From Sphingobacterium faecale (GTDB lineage: Bacteria > Bacteroidota > Bacteroidia > Sphingobacteriales > Sphingobacteriaceae): a DNA stretch of 64,000 nt. Position numbers and translations under genes: made by a program. Positions 28,486 through 37,226 of this stretch are shown piece after piece. Below the pieces are notes generated by a model. It saw only the letters and a program-made list of their open reading frames with translations. It made no database searches and was not told the DNA's origin. Location of the stretch: assembly GCF_016746095.1 (NCBI RefSeq), contig NZ_JAERTY010000002.1, positions 434,001-498,000 of the forward strand. The letters run 5' to 3'. Numbering within the stretch: the first letter of the stretch is position 1; the number at the start of each line of letters is the position of its first letter.

Positions 28486-28516
28486 AAGGGCTATCCTTTT
28501 ACCAAGAATAGCCCTT
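28486..28516 (-). terminator. Hairpin downstream of the S1C protease gene
   Basis: AAGGGCTAT (28486-28494) pairs perfectly with ATAGCCCTT (28508-28516). It lies 24 bases after the protease stop on the minus strand. The following minus-strand sequence has only a short T-run, so it is a plausible terminator. A separate inverted repeat (TTTTGAC / GTCAAAA, 28458-28482) sits next to it, ahead of the ABC gene. Confidence 0.6.
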
Positions 28517-28539
28517 TACCGTTTCCACGATATGGTCGA

Positions 28540-29448
28540 TTAAATATTTTTGATAAGCTCTTTAAGGAGTACTACAGGCTTGGTGTTTTTGACAACCATC
28601 TGTAGGTTCTTTTGCTCTCTCATGTCATAATAGATCGAACGGGTCGATGATACGGTGCTGATCAAATTGCCGTACTGATCGACGATAGGTGCTCCACTGG
28701 ATCCTGCAGCGTAATCGGCTGTGATATCTGTCTGTGGAAGTCTTTCTGATTTTGAAACTGATTCTATATAGTTACGTGCCACTTTACCCGTCGTGAAATA
28801 ATTGATCATCGGAGCTGGATTGCTCATGACGAATACATTTTCTCCGACTTTAGCGGTATTGCCCAATGGAAGTGGTGTTAATTTTTTGCCTTTGGTATCG
28901 ACACGGACGATAGCCAGATCGGCGTCTTTGAAAGAAGAAACAATCTCGTGTACCAAATAGACTTCACCATCATCGGTCTGTATGGACATCGCTAGGTTTT
29001 TGCCAGCTTTACTTTCTGTAAAACCTTCAATAACGTGGTGGTTGGTAGCGATAAGGCCATCCTCGCTGATGATATAGCCCGAAGCGGTATTGAGGTGGGT
29101 GCGGTGACAATTACCACAGTCATAGGCTGTTGCGAAGGATACAAATGAAGGCTGTATCAAGGTGGCGATTTCTGAAGCTTCCAATGCTTTGTTGCGTAGC
29201 TTTACCAAAGGCATGTCTACTTTTTTACCTTCTACAGCGAGAAGGTCTTTCGCCGCTTGTTCAGCGGTGATGTATTTGCTGCTCTTTAGTAATTCTTCTG
29301 TTTTCAACTCAAAATTGTTTGTGATTTCTTGTTGATCACTGAAACCATCCCATTTTTTTGAGGTCTGTGCATTGATCTCGATATTGCCAAAGAATAAACC
29401 AATAGCCAAAAGGCTGAGCGATAACTTACTTTTCTTCATGATACTCAT
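28540..29448 (-). CDS. Exported trypsin-like (S1C) serine protease without PDZ domain
   Basis: A 302-residue protein with a signal peptide ending INAQ (about residue 28). An ATG three codons in (MKKSK) may be the real start. The protease core has all three catalytic residues in S1C contexts: His138 (TNHHVI), Asp177 (DADLAIV) and Ser251 (AAGSSGAP). No PDZ domain follows, unlike DegP. Just ahead of the catalytic His is CGNCH (residues 111-115), a pair of cysteines in a CxxCH arrangement. A structural disulfide or metal site is more likely than heme attachment. It probably works in the periplasm, and its substrate is unknown. Confidence 0.85.
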   Translation of the reverse strand: MSIMKKSKLSLSLLAIGLFFGNIEINAQTSKKWDGFSDQQEITNNFELKTEELLKSSKYITAEQAAKDLLAVEGKKVDMPLVKLRNKALEASEIATLIQPSFVSFATAYDCGNCHRTHLNTASGYIISEDGLIATNHHVIEGFTESKAGKNLAMSIQTDDGEVYLVHEIVSSFKDADLAIVRVDTKGKKLTPLPLGNTAKVGENVFVMSNPAPMINYFTTGKVARNYIESVSKSERLPQTDITADYAAGSSGAPIVDQYGNLISTVSSTRSIYYDMREQKNLQMVVKNTKPVVLLKELIKNI

Positions 29449-29492
29449 TTAAAATAATTCGTGTGATTTACATTTCGGTTACATCACATGGG

Positions 29493-29500
29493 CAAAGTTA
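29493..29500 (-). promoter_or_regulatory. Candidate -7 element TAACTTTG for the protease gene
   Basis: On the minus strand TAACTTTG fits TAnnTTTG about 45 bases ahead of the protease start. No clear -33 TTG at the usual distance, so confidence is low. Confidence 0.3.
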
Positions 29501-29558
29501 GTGCTTTGTACTTATCAGCGTATCGCGTAACAATAATTTTAGAAAAGGAGCGAGAATG

Positions 29559-30773
29559 TTATAATGCAATCATTTTCGATAATTGGGTGGACAGATCGAT
29601 TTTCATGCCTATGGTGAAGACAGCATCTTCTTTCGCTCCAAGTGCTGTACGGCCATTGGAGATACGCTGCTCGCTGTAGAACTGTACAAATCGTATGGGT
29701 TGGTAGGATACACCTAATATGAGGTCGTTTCTTTTAAACCCTTTGTCGATCGGGTCGGTAATAGGGTGGTTGTTATTGGGTTTAAAGGAGGGTATGTATA
29801 GATTGTAACCAGCAAGGAGGGATAGTTTGTTCCACTTGTATTTTGCAAATAGCTCGAGTCCTGTGGCGTCAAATACGACGGTAGGGGTAGCGTATTGGCC
29901 AAGTGGATCGGCATAGTGTCCTTGTGTAAAATCTCCGTTTTTCTGTAGCACGGCTACAGCACTGAAGTCGATTTTCTTGCCTTTAAAATCGCCTCCTAAA
30001 GTGGCATAGATGGGCTGTCCCGAGAGGCCTAGTATCTTACCGTCATTGATCAGGTTGTCACTGAGGAACGCTTTGTTGAAGGCTGCTCCTATGCGTAGTT
30101 CAGGAATAATCTGCATCTGAGCAGAGGCGCCAAGGCCATCAATGAAACGATGGTTGTTGGCACCACGAGCCTGTACCTGTCCACCGATATAGAAGCGCCC
30201 GATCTGGTTGCGATAGATAATGGATTGATCGGCCCGACCGGTTCCATTGGCTCCTCCATCGGTGCCTCCGATAAATGTAGCGGATCCTTTGGAACCAAAT
30301 ACATTGAAACGGTCGGTATAGGCTGTCACATCACGGTATACACTCCATTGCTTGCCAAATGTAAGGCGCCCAAGACGTTCAAACTCTACGCCTAAATAGC
30401 CGAGTCTGTTGCCGAAGACCTGTTGGTTCTGACCCGACTGTATGGTTAGAAAGCCCCCAGATAAGCTCCCGTCGGCATTAAAACTCGACCCTCCACGCAG
30501 CATGTTGACCTGGAGCTCGGCTGCAGCGACAAATCCGAGCTTGCCTTTTTTCATAGCGACTTCGGTGCCGATACGCGATGCATTTTCCTGAATATCCATC
30601 TTCCTATCGTAGATGGCGGCATGTCCTCGTAGCCCAGCATAGGGCCTGATCCTCATCTCGATAGAATCTTTGGCGTCCTGTGCATGACTAGGGATCGTGT
30701 AGATGGCTAGGAGCAAGGAGGTTATAATAATTTTGGAAAATACTGTTTTCAGGAATGTCGGATACGTTTTCAT
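29559..30773 (-). CDS. Gram-negative porin-like outer-membrane protein
   Basis: A 404-residue protein with a signal peptide ending SHAQ. The mature part alternates short amphipathic strands and glycine/aromatic-rich turns through its length, with the porin-type YLGVEFERLGRLTFGKQWS. It closes with the strand-like DAVFTIGMKIDL. This resembles the Porin_4 type of 16-strand general porins and suggests passive uptake of small solutes. It is followed by the protease gene on the same strand, but a 110-bp gap makes co-transcription uncertain. Confidence 0.8.
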   Translation of the reverse strand: MKTYPTFLKTVFSKIIITSLLLAIYTIPSHAQDAKDSIEMRIRPYAGLRGHAAIYDRKMDIQENASRIGTEVAMKKGKLGFVAAAELQVNMLRGGSSFNADGSLSGGFLTIQSGQNQQVFGNRLGYLGVEFERLGRLTFGKQWSVYRDVTAYTDRFNVFGSKGSATFIGGTDGGANGTGRADQSIIYRNQIGRFYIGGQVQARGANNHRFIDGLGASAQMQIIPELRIGAAFNKAFLSDNLINDGKILGLSGQPIYATLGGDFKGKKIDFSAVAVLQKNGDFTQGHYADPLGQYATPTVVFDATGLELFAKYKWNKLSLLAGYNLYIPSFKPNNNHPITDPIDKGFKRNDLILGVSYQPIRFVQFYSEQRISNGRTALGAKEDAVFTIGMKIDLSTQLSKMIAL

Positions 30774-30853
30774 AGCTTAATGGCTGTCAATCCAGCTGGT
30801 ACGAATTTCGAAAGATTATGTTTGAACTCCAAATTGTTATTGTAATTAGAGGT

Positions 30854-31771
30854 TTACTTTTTTAAACTGTGTAGGGACATACCCATAATGACCAGTAGTA
30901 TTCCTATCAACGCATAGTTGTCGGGGAGGGGGCTCTGCAAGATGAAAATTTCGCCGATCACAGCAAATACGACTTCAGCCGACTGTGTCGCCTCAACTTT
31001 GGCCAATCCTTTTTCATCTTTGCGGACCATATCGGTAGCGGTGAAGAAAAGAACAGTAGCAATCACACCAGAGAATACTGCGACAATTAAGGTCTGTAAG
31101 AGTTGACTGTCCGAAGGTGAGGGATGCCCCGAAGAGTAACCGTAGAGATTTAACCCTATCCAAAAGGGAATACTGCATAATATCATTCCTAATATACGTT
31201 GGTATACATCGAGTTGTCCTTCTGCTAGCTGCATCATTTTTCGATTGCCTAAAGGATATGCAAATGCGGCAACTAAAACCCAGAAGAAGCCTGATAGCAG
31301 ATTTGAAATCTCCACGGATTGGAGAGCTTGGATCTGCATGATGGCGATGCCTAGTAGTATGATTGCAGAAAAAGTATAGGTACTTTTTGAATGGATGGAT
31401 TGATAGTTTTTGTTAATAAAGGGAGCAAGTATCATTCCTGCAATAATGGTAATCTGCCAAGTGCTGGCAACGAGCCAGGATGGACTGAATGCAGCAGCAT
31501 AGGTCAGGGGGGCATAGAAAATCCCAAATCCAATTGTACTCCATAATAACCAAGGTAAGGGCTTTTGTTTTATCGCGTTAAGCAGTGGCTTTAAATTACG
31601 GCGAAGTATGACAATAATCAGGAAAAAAGGCAGCATCCAGTAAAAACGTAAGGAGGCACTCCATATCCAACTGCCACCTTCTACAGACATGAGTCTATTG
31701 ACAACAAAGGTCACTGCAAAAAATAGAGCTGATAATAGTCCCAGTAAAAATGCTTGCTGTGTGATTTTCAT
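30854..31771 (-). CDS. EmrE/DMT-family multidrug-resistance efflux transporter
   Basis: A 305-residue inner-membrane protein with about ten helices in two halves, matching the 'multidrug resistance efflux transporter' branch of the drug/metabolite transporter superfamily. The first helix is AFLLGLLSALFFAVTFVVNR, and a second-half VVFAVIGEIFIL lies near the C-terminus. It would export a small molecule by proton exchange, with the compound unknown. It is a single-gene unit, divergent from the heme operon. Confidence 0.85.
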   Translation of the reverse strand: MKITQQAFLLGLLSALFFAVTFVVNRLMSVEGGSWIWSASLRFYWMLPFFLIIVILRRNLKPLLNAIKQKPLPWLLWSTIGFGIFYAPLTYAAAFSPSWLVASTWQITIIAGMILAPFINKNYQSIHSKSTYTFSAIILLGIAIMQIQALQSVEISNLLSGFFWVLVAAFAYPLGNRKMMQLAEGQLDVYQRILGMILCSIPFWIGLNLYGYSSGHPSPSDSQLLQTLIVAVFSGVIATVLFFTATDMVRKDEKGLAKVEATQSAEVVFAVIGEIFILQSPLPDNYALIGILLVIMGMSLHSLKK

Positions 31772-31798
31772 AAATGAAGTGCCGTTTTAGGTTTGGAA

Positions 31799-31806
31799 CA
31801 AATATA
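31799..31806 (-). promoter_or_regulatory. Candidate -7 element TATATTTG for the EmrE-type exporter
   Basis: On the minus strand TATATTTG matches TAnnTTTG, predicting a leader of about 20 bases before the ATG at 31771. The -33 region is T-rich but lacks a clear TTG. Confidence 0.4.
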
Positions 31807-31992
31807 CGGTACTAAAATCTAAAAAAGGTAGCGTCTGTAAAGACGGCGCCTCAATATTATCTATCGATGTTACCAATTGATTTTGTGGATCTGGATAATG
31901 AAATATTTGGTGTTCCTGTCTGATTTTTTAGAGTGGAATCATTTGTTTGTTAGTGGTTTCTAATAATTATTTTTAGTTAATTTAAATATATG

Positions 31993-32006
31993 TTAGATAT
32001 ATCTAA
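31993..32006. promoter_or_regulatory. Perfect 14-bp palindrome upstream of the heme operon
   Basis: TTAGATATATCTAA is a perfect dyad 27 bases before the PepSY ATG. It would overlap the -33 region of the candidate promoter whose -7 element is TAGTTTTG at 32017-32024. A repressor responding to iron or heme is a natural candidate, but the site does not match the classical Fur box well. Confidence 0.5.
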
Positions 32007-32016
32007 TAAATATTAT

Positions 32017-32024
32017 TAGTTTTG
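32017..32024 (+). promoter_or_regulatory. Candidate -7 element TAGTTTTG for the heme operon
   Basis: TAGTTTTG fits TAnnTTTG and ends 8 bases before the ATG at 32033, so the predicted message has almost no leader. The -33 region carries TTAG inside the palindrome and not a standard TTG. Confidence 0.35.
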
Positions 32025-32032
32025 CCGGTATT

Positions 32033-33103
32033 ATGAATAGGGTAAAGAAAGTATTGAGAGAAATACACGGTATAACAGGACTGTTGGTAGGTGTAGTAAT
32101 TGTAGTGGTAGCCTTAAGCGGTTGTGTATATACCTTTCAACGAGAAATCAGAAATGTGCTATATCCGCATCTTCTGTATGTTGATATTCCAAATGATGGT
32201 GTCAGATTGTCTGTCGATCGTATGTCGGAGATCGCCGAGGAGTATCATTCGGAAACCAAGGTGCGGGAGATTGTGGTCAATCAGCAACTCGACCGCTCGG
32301 TAAAAGTGTATATGTATGGTCAACATTTGCTCTATATCAATCCTTATTCGGGCGAAGTACTGGGCAAGACAGATACTACAAAGGATCCCTTTCTAATGGC
32401 CTGGACTCTTCATACCCAGTTGGGTTTAGGGAAGGTAGGGGGTAAGATAGTGGCTTGGTCTACCCTGGCTTGTATCCCGTTGATCATTACGGGAATGTGG
32501 CTATGGTGGCCTTCTGTACGGAGCGCTTGGAGGAAGGCTTTCCAATTGCCATGGAGAGGAAATTGGCGGCTGCTGAACTTTCAATGGCACAAGAACGGAG
32601 GGTTTTACGCGTCTGTATTTTTGCTGTTGATCTGTCTGAGTGGATTAATGATGTCTTTTAGTTGGTTTGAGCATGGTGTATATTGGCTCACGGGGTCTGC
32701 ACATGCGTCCCGAAAAGCACCGCAAATAGAAGTGGCCGAACCGAGGACAAATAGTATTCAGGAGTCTTTAAACTACACGTTGAATACCTTTTCAGGTATA
32801 CAGGAAGTCAATATTTTCTTTCCGGGAAAATCAAGTAAGGTTTTTATGTTTATTGCTAAATATGAGGATCGTCTCGGCCGGCGTGAAATACTCTATTTCA
32901 ACCCTGCTGACGGAAGGCTTTTACAGGGCATCTACTCGGATGCGCAAAGCGTGGGCGATCAGATAAAGGCTTTGAATTATAATATTCACTCGGGACAGAT
33001 CGGTGGTCTCTTGGGAAGAATCATAGCGTTCGCGACGACTTTATTTGCTGTGTTTCTCGTGATCAGTGGAGTCCTGATTTGGTGTCGGCGCAAGTGGAAA
33101 TAA
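32033..33103 (+). CDS. PepSY-domain membrane protein, likely reductase or helper for iron/heme uptake
   Basis: A 356-residue protein with the four-helix PepSY_TM layout. The first helix follows RVKKVLREIHGITGLLVGVV; a periplasmic PepSY part lies near 40-115, a second helix near 140-160 (PLIITGMWLWWPS), a third near 190-215, and a last near 325-350. Histidines near helix ends (EIHGIT, WTLHTQLGLG, FQWHKNGG, NIHSGQIGG) are where related proteins are proposed to hold heme. Such proteins accompany siderophore or heme receptors and are thought to reduce iron or aid release. It is the first gene of a three-gene unit, 34 bp before the receptor. Confidence 0.9.
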   Translation: MNRVKKVLREIHGITGLLVGVVIVVVALSGCVYTFQREIRNVLYPHLLYVDIPNDGVRLSVDRMSEIAEEYHSETKVREIVVNQQLDRSVKVYMYGQHLLYINPYSGEVLGKTDTTKDPFLMAWTLHTQLGLGKVGGKIVAWSTLACIPLIITGMWLWWPSVRSAWRKAFQLPWRGNWRLLNFQWHKNGGFYASVFLLLICLSGLMMSFSWFEHGVYWLTGSAHASRKAPQIEVAEPRTNSIQESLNYTLNTFSGIQEVNIFFPGKSSKVFMFIAKYEDRLGRREILYFNPADGRLLQGIYSDAQSVGDQIKALNYNIHSGQIGGLLGRIIAFATTLFAVFLVISGVLIWCRRKWK

Positions 33104-33137
33104 GCATAGCTGATTATTAATTAACGTGTAATATATT

Positions 33138-35462
33138 ATGAAATATATCAATTGCAAAATAAGGGTTATTTTGTTGGTTTACTGTGCTCTTTGTTTTGGA
33201 GCCAAGGAGGTTTTTGCGCAGGGAGGAGAGGTGTTAAAAGGGCTTGTCACAGATGAAAACGGTAGCCCGGTTGTAGGTGCTAACGTCTACTTAGTTGGCC
33301 AAAAAAGAAGCGAACAGACGGATAAAGATGGCTTGTTCCATTTTGTGGATGAAGGAGGAAAACATCGTGTACATATTAGTAAGGTTGGATATGGGAAGCA
33401 GTCTTATACGGAAGTCTTCGGGCAACAAATCTGTCCGGTATTTCAGTTGGTAAGTGAAAGTGTAGGTCTGCATGAAATTGTCGTGACAGCCACGAGGACG
33501 GAGAAGCGGCTGGCGGATATCCCGTTGCCGGTATCTGTGGTGGGTGCCAAAGAAATGCAGGATAAGGGAATGGTAAGGCTAAATGAAGTACTTGCCGAGC
33601 AGCCTGGGATAGCACTGGTAGAGAATCATGGTACAGGCGTACAGTTGCAGGGATTTGATGCAAAGTATACATTGATACTTATTGATGGGGAGCCTGTCAT
33701 TGGACGGAGTTCGGGTACTTTAGAGCTCTCTCGTATCACGCTGGCCAATGTGGAACGTATCGAGATTTTGAAGGGACCATCGTCTTCGCTCTATGGTTCG
33801 GAGGCAATGGCAGGTGTGATCAATGTGATTACCAAAAAAGCTCTTCTGGGCAAAAAGTTGGGTGCCTCCATGCGTTATGGCACGCATCAGGCACTGGATA
33901 TTGGTGTCGATGGAAGTATAGCCGGCCGTAAGACGGGTGTATATGGAGCATTTAATCGCTTCAGTAATAATGGTTACGGGTATAGTGATGGAGCAGTGGG
34001 CAAAACGGTGCCTCCATTTTACGGACATACGGGGCATGTCAAAGTCAATCATCAAATGACGCCCAAAATGGAGCTTCAGTTGGGATTGAATTATAATGAC
34101 GAGTATGCCAAGGATCAGTACGAGACGAATATCGCTGTGACGAAAGAAATGGTGTCATCGAAATTTTTGAGGCGTGATTTTACATTGACGCCTCGATTGG
34201 AATATCGATTCTCAGACCGTCATACTTCTTTTTTACGAGTCAATCAATCTTTTTATAAGACCGATACGCGAATCCATGTTTTGGAAGATGGTCACTTATA
34301 TAATCATGATTTTTTCGATCAAAAGTTTTCCAGAGCGGAGTTGCAGCATAATTTTCAGGTTAACGATCAGATCTCTCTTACTGGAGGAGTAGGGACAACC
34401 GACGAATGGCTGAAGGCAAATCGATATGATGATAAAAAAGAGTTTAGAGCTGGGTTTGGTTATGTACAGGCTGATATTCGTTTTTCGGATCGATTGAATG
34501 TTATTGGCGGTGGACGATTTGATGTGCATAGTGTCTATGCATCACAATTCAGTCCCAAGTTGGCTGCACAGTATAAGGCGCTTTCGTGGTTGACAGTCAA
34601 TGGTTCCGTAGGCAGCGCCTATAAAGCTCCCGACTTTAGAGAGTTATATCTCAATTGGACAAATCCTACGCAGGGATATAGTGTATTTGGAGCTGAGGAT
34701 GCGGCCTATAAGCTGGATAGATTGTTGGCAGCAGGTGAAATTTCGGAGGTGCTTTTTGATGCTGAAAATATCAAACCATTAGATGCTGAGCGTTCCTGGA
34801 ATTATCAAGGAGGAGTAAGGCTGCACCCCTGGGAGAAGTTGACCGTAGGTGTTAATGCTTTTTATAATGAGGTGTCGAATCTGATCGAAACATTTGTACT
34901 GGCAACAAAAACCAATGGTAAGTCGGTATATACCTACTCGAATCAAGAACATGTGGTGATCAAAGGAATAGAGTCGAACGTGACTTATGAATGGCAGGAT
35001 TTTCGATTACAGGTGGGTGGGCAATACCTAAGGACCGCCAATACTACGGTGCAGGATGCCATCACTGCTGGTAAAGGATATTATACACGTGATGCGGAGA
35101 TTGGTGCTAGTCGACTGGTGAAGCCTAACGAATATGGAGGACTTTTCAATCGATCTCGCTATAGTGGTACTATGAGCCTAACGTACATCTGTCCCAAACC
35201 TAAGTTGACCTGTACTTTTCGCTGGTCTTATCGGGGGCGCTTTGGTGTGAGGGATATTGATGGCAATGGTATATTGAATTTAGATGAAGAATATGCATCG
35301 GGATATTCGCTGTTGAATGCGTCTGTTGTCAAATCGTTGTATAAAGAGCGTATAGCCCTTACCCTATCTGGAGAGAATCTAGGCAATGTGAAGCATACAG
35401 GTGTAGCAACAATGCCAGGTCGTCTGTTTTTCACTGGCATATCTTATCGAATTACTAAATAA
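33138..35462 (+). CDS. TonB-dependent receptor, probably for heme (HmuR-like)
   Basis: A 774-residue outer-membrane receptor. The signal peptide ends FAQG, a CarboxypepD_reg-like domain lies at about 33-105, a TonB box EIVVTATRTEKRLAD follows, then the plug (about 125-230, with EILKGPSSSLYGSEAMAGVI) and the barrel. The stretches GSAYKAPDFRELY and NIKPLDAERS resemble the YRAP and NPNL-type motifs of hemin receptors. With HmuY next door this points to heme uptake. There is no STN domain, so control is probably by an iron or heme regulator and not by FecR signalling. Confidence 0.88.
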   Translation: MKYINCKIRVILLVYCALCFGAKEVFAQGGEVLKGLVTDENGSPVVGANVYLVGQKRSEQTDKDGLFHFVDEGGKHRVHISKVGYGKQSYTEVFGQQICPVFQLVSESVGLHEIVVTATRTEKRLADIPLPVSVVGAKEMQDKGMVRLNEVLAEQPGIALVENHGTGVQLQGFDAKYTLILIDGEPVIGRSSGTLELSRITLANVERIEILKGPSSSLYGSEAMAGVINVITKKALLGKKLGASMRYGTHQALDIGVDGSIAGRKTGVYGAFNRFSNNGYGYSDGAVGKTVPPFYGHTGHVKVNHQMTPKMELQLGLNYNDEYAKDQYETNIAVTKEMVSSKFLRRDFTLTPRLEYRFSDRHTSFLRVNQSFYKTDTRIHVLEDGHLYNHDFFDQKFSRAELQHNFQVNDQISLTGGVGTTDEWLKANRYDDKKEFRAGFGYVQADIRFSDRLNVIGGGRFDVHSVYASQFSPKLAAQYKALSWLTVNGSVGSAYKAPDFRELYLNWTNPTQGYSVFGAEDAAYKLDRLLAAGEISEVLFDAENIKPLDAERSWNYQGGVRLHPWEKLTVGVNAFYNEVSNLIETFVLATKTNGKSVYTYSNQEHVVIKGIESNVTYEWQDFRLQVGGQYLRTANTTVQDAITAGKGYYTRDAEIGASRLVKPNEYGGLFNRSRYSGTMSLTYICPKPKLTCTFRWSYRGRFGVRDIDGNGILNLDEEYASGYSLLNASVVKSLYKERIALTLSGENLGNVKHTGVATMPGRLFFTGISYRITK

Positions 35463-35489
35463 TACATTCATATTAAAATTAAGAAAAAA

Positions 35490-36080
35490 ATGATTAAAAA
35501 TTACATTTTTCAAAAAGTGAGTTTGTGTGCAGCTGTAGTAGGATTGCTCTTTACGGCTTGCAGTAAAAGCGAAACGGAACCCCAAGAAGAAGAGAAGAGT
35601 GAGCGAGTAGTATCGGTCAAGGATCTTAATGGATTGGATAAAGGTGGTGTGTTCTTTAGTTTGGAGCTGAATAAAGAGATGGGTGAAGAATCAAAGGAAT
35701 GGGATATCAAGATATCAGGTACAACTATTGGCTTTGGGAATGGTGCTGTAGGGCAATTGGTGGAGGGGGTGCTCAGCAACTACTCCACGGCTCCTGCTGA
35801 GGGGTATAGCGAATCCGGAATCACTGGCAATAATACCTACTATGTGAATACGCTGTATAATGCACCTCAACACGCTATATTGATGAAGCCGGGGGTACTT
35901 ATTCTAGTGAAAACCAGTAAGGGTAATTACGCCAAATTGGAGATGGTTAGCTATTACAAAGGTAATCCGAATGTGACGACGGCTGACTTTGCAGATATTC
36001 CTACGCGGGGTGAAAAGTGGCCCAAGCAACACTACACATTTAATTATGTGTTGCAATCGAACGGAACGAACAAGTTCTAA
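35490..36080 (+). CDS. hmuY: HmuY-family heme-binding lipoprotein
   Basis: A 196-residue lipoprotein (lipobox FTAC, Cys24). The body matches the HmuY family: SVKDLNGLDKGGVFFSLE, then WDIKISGTTIGFGNG, and the closing QHYTFNYVLQSNGTNKF typical of family members. HmuY proteins take heme from host or environmental hemoproteins and pass it to an HmuR-type receptor. Few histidines are present (one near APQHAILM and one in KQHYTF), so the iron ligands of the Porphyromonas protein may not be conserved here. It follows the receptor by 27 bp and ends at a terminator. Confidence 0.85.
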   Translation: MIKNYIFQKVSLCAAVVGLLFTACSKSETEPQEEEKSERVVSVKDLNGLDKGGVFFSLELNKEMGEESKEWDIKISGTTIGFGNGAVGQLVEGVLSNYSTAPAEGYSESGITGNNTYYVNTLYNAPQHAILMKPGVLILVKTSKGNYAKLEMVSYYKGNPNVTTADFADIPTRGEKWPKQHYTFNYVLQSNGTNKF

Positions 36081-36096
36081 TATTTCTCTTTTGTTG

Positions 36097-36142
36097 GTCT
36101 GCAAAGCTCCCTCCGTCTGGAGGGAGGCATTGCGGACTTTTT
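36097..36142 (+). terminator. Terminator of the heme operon
   Basis: A two-part stem, with outer pairs 36097-36104 / 36130-36137 and inner pairs CTCCCTCC (36107-36114) / GGAGGGAG (36119-36126), is followed by TTTTT (36138-36142). It stands 16 bases after the hmuY stop and could also serve the convergent aminotransferase gene. Confidence 0.85.
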
Positions 36143-36157
36143 AATTACGGAGTACGT

Positions 36158-36994
36158 TTACGCATACTGATTAACTGTCTTGGAGACGAGTTCTTCTAAG
36201 AGTTGCTGGAGCTGAAGGGTTCGTGTTCCTGCTTCTGGTCCAAAATCTTTGTAGCCCAATACAGCGGAGACAGGTGTAATATTTTTCGTCGTCGAGCTGA
36301 TGAATGCTTCGTTGGCGTTTTTTAAATCCTCTAAGGTGATGTCTCTTACTTCGACTTCCATCTTTTCTTTTGCCAATTCCAGGATCTTCATGCGTGTAAT
36401 GCCTGGCAATACATCATCGGCTGCAGTTAATAATTTGCCCTCAGCGCTGATTAGAAAAAAGTTGGCCCGTGGGCATTCGGAAATTTGTCCATTCTGTATG
36501 TAGAGGACATCGTTTGCACCTTTCTCTTTAGCGATTTTTAATCCCTGTATGCCCATAACGTAATCAATAGACTTGACCTGACTAAAGGGACGGTGGTAAT
36601 CCAAGGGGAGGAGCTTGATACCTCGCTGCTCAGCGGTCACCGTTATCGGGTGTTGGCTAATAATGAGATTCGGCTCGGCGATACTGTAGCCATCCGGACT
36701 ATAACCTCCAGTAAGCAGTAGCTTGATGCCGGAATCAGGGATGTTATTGGCTTGCATAATCGTATCAATACAGTCTTTTAACTGTTCTCGGCTATAGCTT
36801 ACAGGCAGGTCCATCAACTCGGCAGATCGGTAAAAACGATCTAGGTTATCTTCAAGAAAGACAGGACAGCCATTTATGGTTTTTAGATAATCAAATATAC
36901 CATAACCTCGTACAATAGCGAGATCGTTTACAGATAGCTTGGCTTCGTGCTCGGGTATTAAGGCCCCGTTAAAAATTACAAAGGGTGTCTGCAT
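36158..36994 (-). CDS. Class IV PLP-dependent aminotransferase
   Basis: A 278-residue enzyme of the branched-chain/D-amino-acid aminotransferase and aminodeoxychorismate lyase fold family. The predicted PLP lysine is Lys141 in VKSIDYVMG, and the conserved Glu173 lies in ISECPRANFF. The N-terminal YGIFDYLKTINGCPVFLEDN and the C-terminal FISSTTKNITPV are typical. Members of this family differ widely in substrate, so D-alanine, branched-chain or lyase activity cannot be separated by eye. It is a single-gene unit with a good promoter just upstream. Confidence 0.88.
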   Translation of the reverse strand: MQTPFVIFNGALIPEHEAKLSVNDLAIVRGYGIFDYLKTINGCPVFLEDNLDRFYRSAELMDLPVSYSREQLKDCIDTIMQANNIPDSGIKLLLTGGYSPDGYSIAEPNLIISQHPITVTAEQRGIKLLPLDYHRPFSQVKSIDYVMGIQGLKIAKEKGANDVLYIQNGQISECPRANFFLISAEGKLLTAADDVLPGITRMKILELAKEKMEVEVRDITLEDLKNANEAFISSTTKNITPVSAVLGYKDFGPEAGTRTLQLQQLLEELVSKTVNQYA

Positions 36995-37026
36995 ATTTTT
37001 TATATTAAGAGCGAGTTGATCTTAAG

Positions 37027-37057
37027 CAAATGTAGACAATGCTAAAAGGAAAAGCAA
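37027..37057 (-). promoter_or_regulatory. Bacteroidota-type promoter of the aminotransferase gene
   Basis: On the minus strand a TTG (37055-37057) is followed 20 bases later by TACATTTG (37027-37034). This fits the -33 / -7 pattern TTG-N19-21-TAnnTTTG. Transcription would begin about 27 bases before the ATG at 36994. It is the best promoter match in the window. Confidence 0.6.
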
Positions 37058-37106
37058 TATAATAAAAGGTATTATGATATGTTAAATAAGCTATTACTGT
37101 ATAATG

Positions 37107-37140
37107 AAAAATGCCTAAAGCGGGGAGCCTCAGGCATTTT
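37107..37140 (-). terminator. Terminator of the aldehyde dehydrogenase gene
   Basis: AAAATGCCT (37108-37116) pairs with AGGCATTTT (37132-37140). On the minus strand the stem is followed by a short T-run. It lies about 87 bases after the dehydrogenase stop and upstream of the aminotransferase promoter. Confidence 0.65.
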
Positions 37141-37226
37141 AACTAACCAATTATTAACCTAAATTATGAATACTATGTAGTTGTCCAATATCGTGCCAAT
37201 TTTTTTTATAAAGTTAAGTTACCGTT

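Noticed and set aside
29104..29118. c-type cytochrome call for the CGNCH motif in the protease
   Set aside because: A lone CxxCH within a full S1C protease, with no cytochrome fold or axial ligand, is not enough to call a heme protein.
29488..29679. Plus-strand 63-codon open frame between protease and porin genes
   Set aside because: More than half is antisense to the porin C-terminus; it has no similarity to a known family.
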